Shown here piece by piece: positions 14,933-15,242 of a DNA stretch of 15,242 bases. The stretch is from contig DYON01000021.1 in assembly GCA_020720525.1 (NCBI GenBank), positions 2,770-18,011 on the forward strand, read 5' to 3'. Position numbers and translations under genes: made by a program. The notes under the pieces were generated by a model. It worked only from the letters and a program-made list of their open reading frames with translations, was not told the origin of the DNA and made no database searches. The stretch comes from Acetofilamentum sp. (lineage in GTDB: Bacteria > Bacteroidota > Bacteroidia > Bacteroidales > DTU049). The first letter of the stretch is position 1. Each line of letters starts with the position of its first letter.

Positions 14933-15242
14933 ATGACATCAAAGAATTTAAAGTTAATTCTCATTGCCGCTGTGGGATTTGTATTTCTGTGCTCGATGAG
15001 TACATCGACAAACAAAACCATCAAAAATCCAGAAGGCTTCGCTTTTATTCCGATGGGAAAAACAACCATTGATGGCGACACGGTAAGCGTACAGGCTTTT
15101 TATATATCGAAAACAGAGGTTACGAATAAAGATTACCGCGAGTATCTATTCGATTTAAAACTAAACGGTCAGTTAGAAGCCTACCAAAAAGCTTTGCCCG
15201 ACACTCTTCAGTGGCGCGACAAACTTGCCTACAACGAGCCTT
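14933..15242 (+). CDS. SUMF1/formylglycine-generating-enzyme-like protein, GldK/GldJ-like, C-terminus cut by window edge
   Basis: The frame runs from an ATG at 14933 to the edge (103 codons). It begins with a basic residue cluster and a hydrophobic segment (about 8-20) ending in FLCS; Cys20 could be lipidated, but the preceding Leu is a poor lipobox. The mature start reads NPEGFAFIPMGK, then VSVQAFYISKTEVTNKDYREYL, the characteristic opening of SUMF1-fold proteins (a G-x-F-x-x-G/MG turn, then F-x-x-x-x-x-EVTN-x-x-Y). In Bacteroidota this fold includes GldK and GldJ of the gliding/type IX secretion apparatus as well as unrelated lipoproteins. The catalytic or C-terminal half is outside the window, so the exact family is open. 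Confidence 0.75.
   Translation, partial: MTSKNLKLILIAAVGFVFLCSMSTSTNKTIKNPEGFAFIPMGKTTIDGDTVSVQAFYISKTEVTNKDYREYLFDLKLNGQLEAYQKALPDTLQWRDKLAYNEP

Noticed and set aside
1..15242. A new defence, retron or mobile system
   Set aside because: No nuclease, reverse transcriptase, integrase, transposase, toxin pair or terminal inverted repeats were recognised; the genes fit surface-structure and housekeeping functions.

Overview
The window looks like a chromosomal segment of a member of the Bacteroidota. The signs are AT-rich intergenic DNA, starts without Shine-Dalgarno sequences, promoter-like TAnnTTTG boxes just upstream of several genes, a very large secreted protein with choice-of-anchor L and Ig-like repeats, an elongation factor P gene followed by an LpxD homologue, SusD-era-style small lipoproteins, and a SUMF1-domain protein resembling the gliding/secretion proteins GldK and GldJ. 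No rRNA, tRNA, CRISPR array, insertion sequence or prophage was recognised by eye.

Layout. (1) 1-3307, minus strand: the first 1102 residues of a giant secreted surface protein; it runs off the left edge. It has a signal peptide, a choice-of-anchor L domain, a Calx-beta-like domain, Ig-like modules, a jelly-roll-like insert and then near-perfect 75-residue repeats. (2) 3308-3763: a 456-nt non-coding region with a good promoter for efp. (3) 3764-5291, plus strand: efp and an lpxD homologue, probably one operon. (4) 5322-10849, minus strand: a polysaccharide assembly block in transcription order flippase (Wzx-like), SAM methyltransferase, two tandem Wzz-like chain-length proteins, and a Wzy/O-antigen-ligase-like membrane protein. 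Several genes overlap by 4 to 23 nt. (5) 10899-12047, plus strand: a GT4 glycosyltransferase diverging from the flippase. (6) 12054-13498, minus strand: an FkbM-type methyltransferase and an ElbB-type DJ-1/PfpI protein. (7) 13568-14759, minus strand: two monocistronic small lipoproteins of similar build, each with its own promoter and terminator. (8) 14933 to the right edge, plus strand: the start of a SUMF1-domain protein.

How the genes fit together. Blocks 4 to 6 supply much of a Wzx/Wzy-type export route for a cell-surface glycan: one glycosyltransferase, two methyltransferases, a flippase, chain-length control and a polymerase or ligase. The initiating sugar-phosphate transferase, an outer-membrane exporter and sugar-nucleotide genes are not in the window, so the locus is incomplete here. 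The large repeat protein and the SUMF1 protein suggest a type IX secretion/gliding lifestyle, but the diagnostic C-terminal sorting domain lies outside the window.

I did not find an obviously new defence or mobile system. The items most worth checking are the recently homogenised repeats in the giant protein, the uniform spacing between TAnnTTTG boxes and start codons, the two-Wzz arrangement and the paired unknown lipoproteins.
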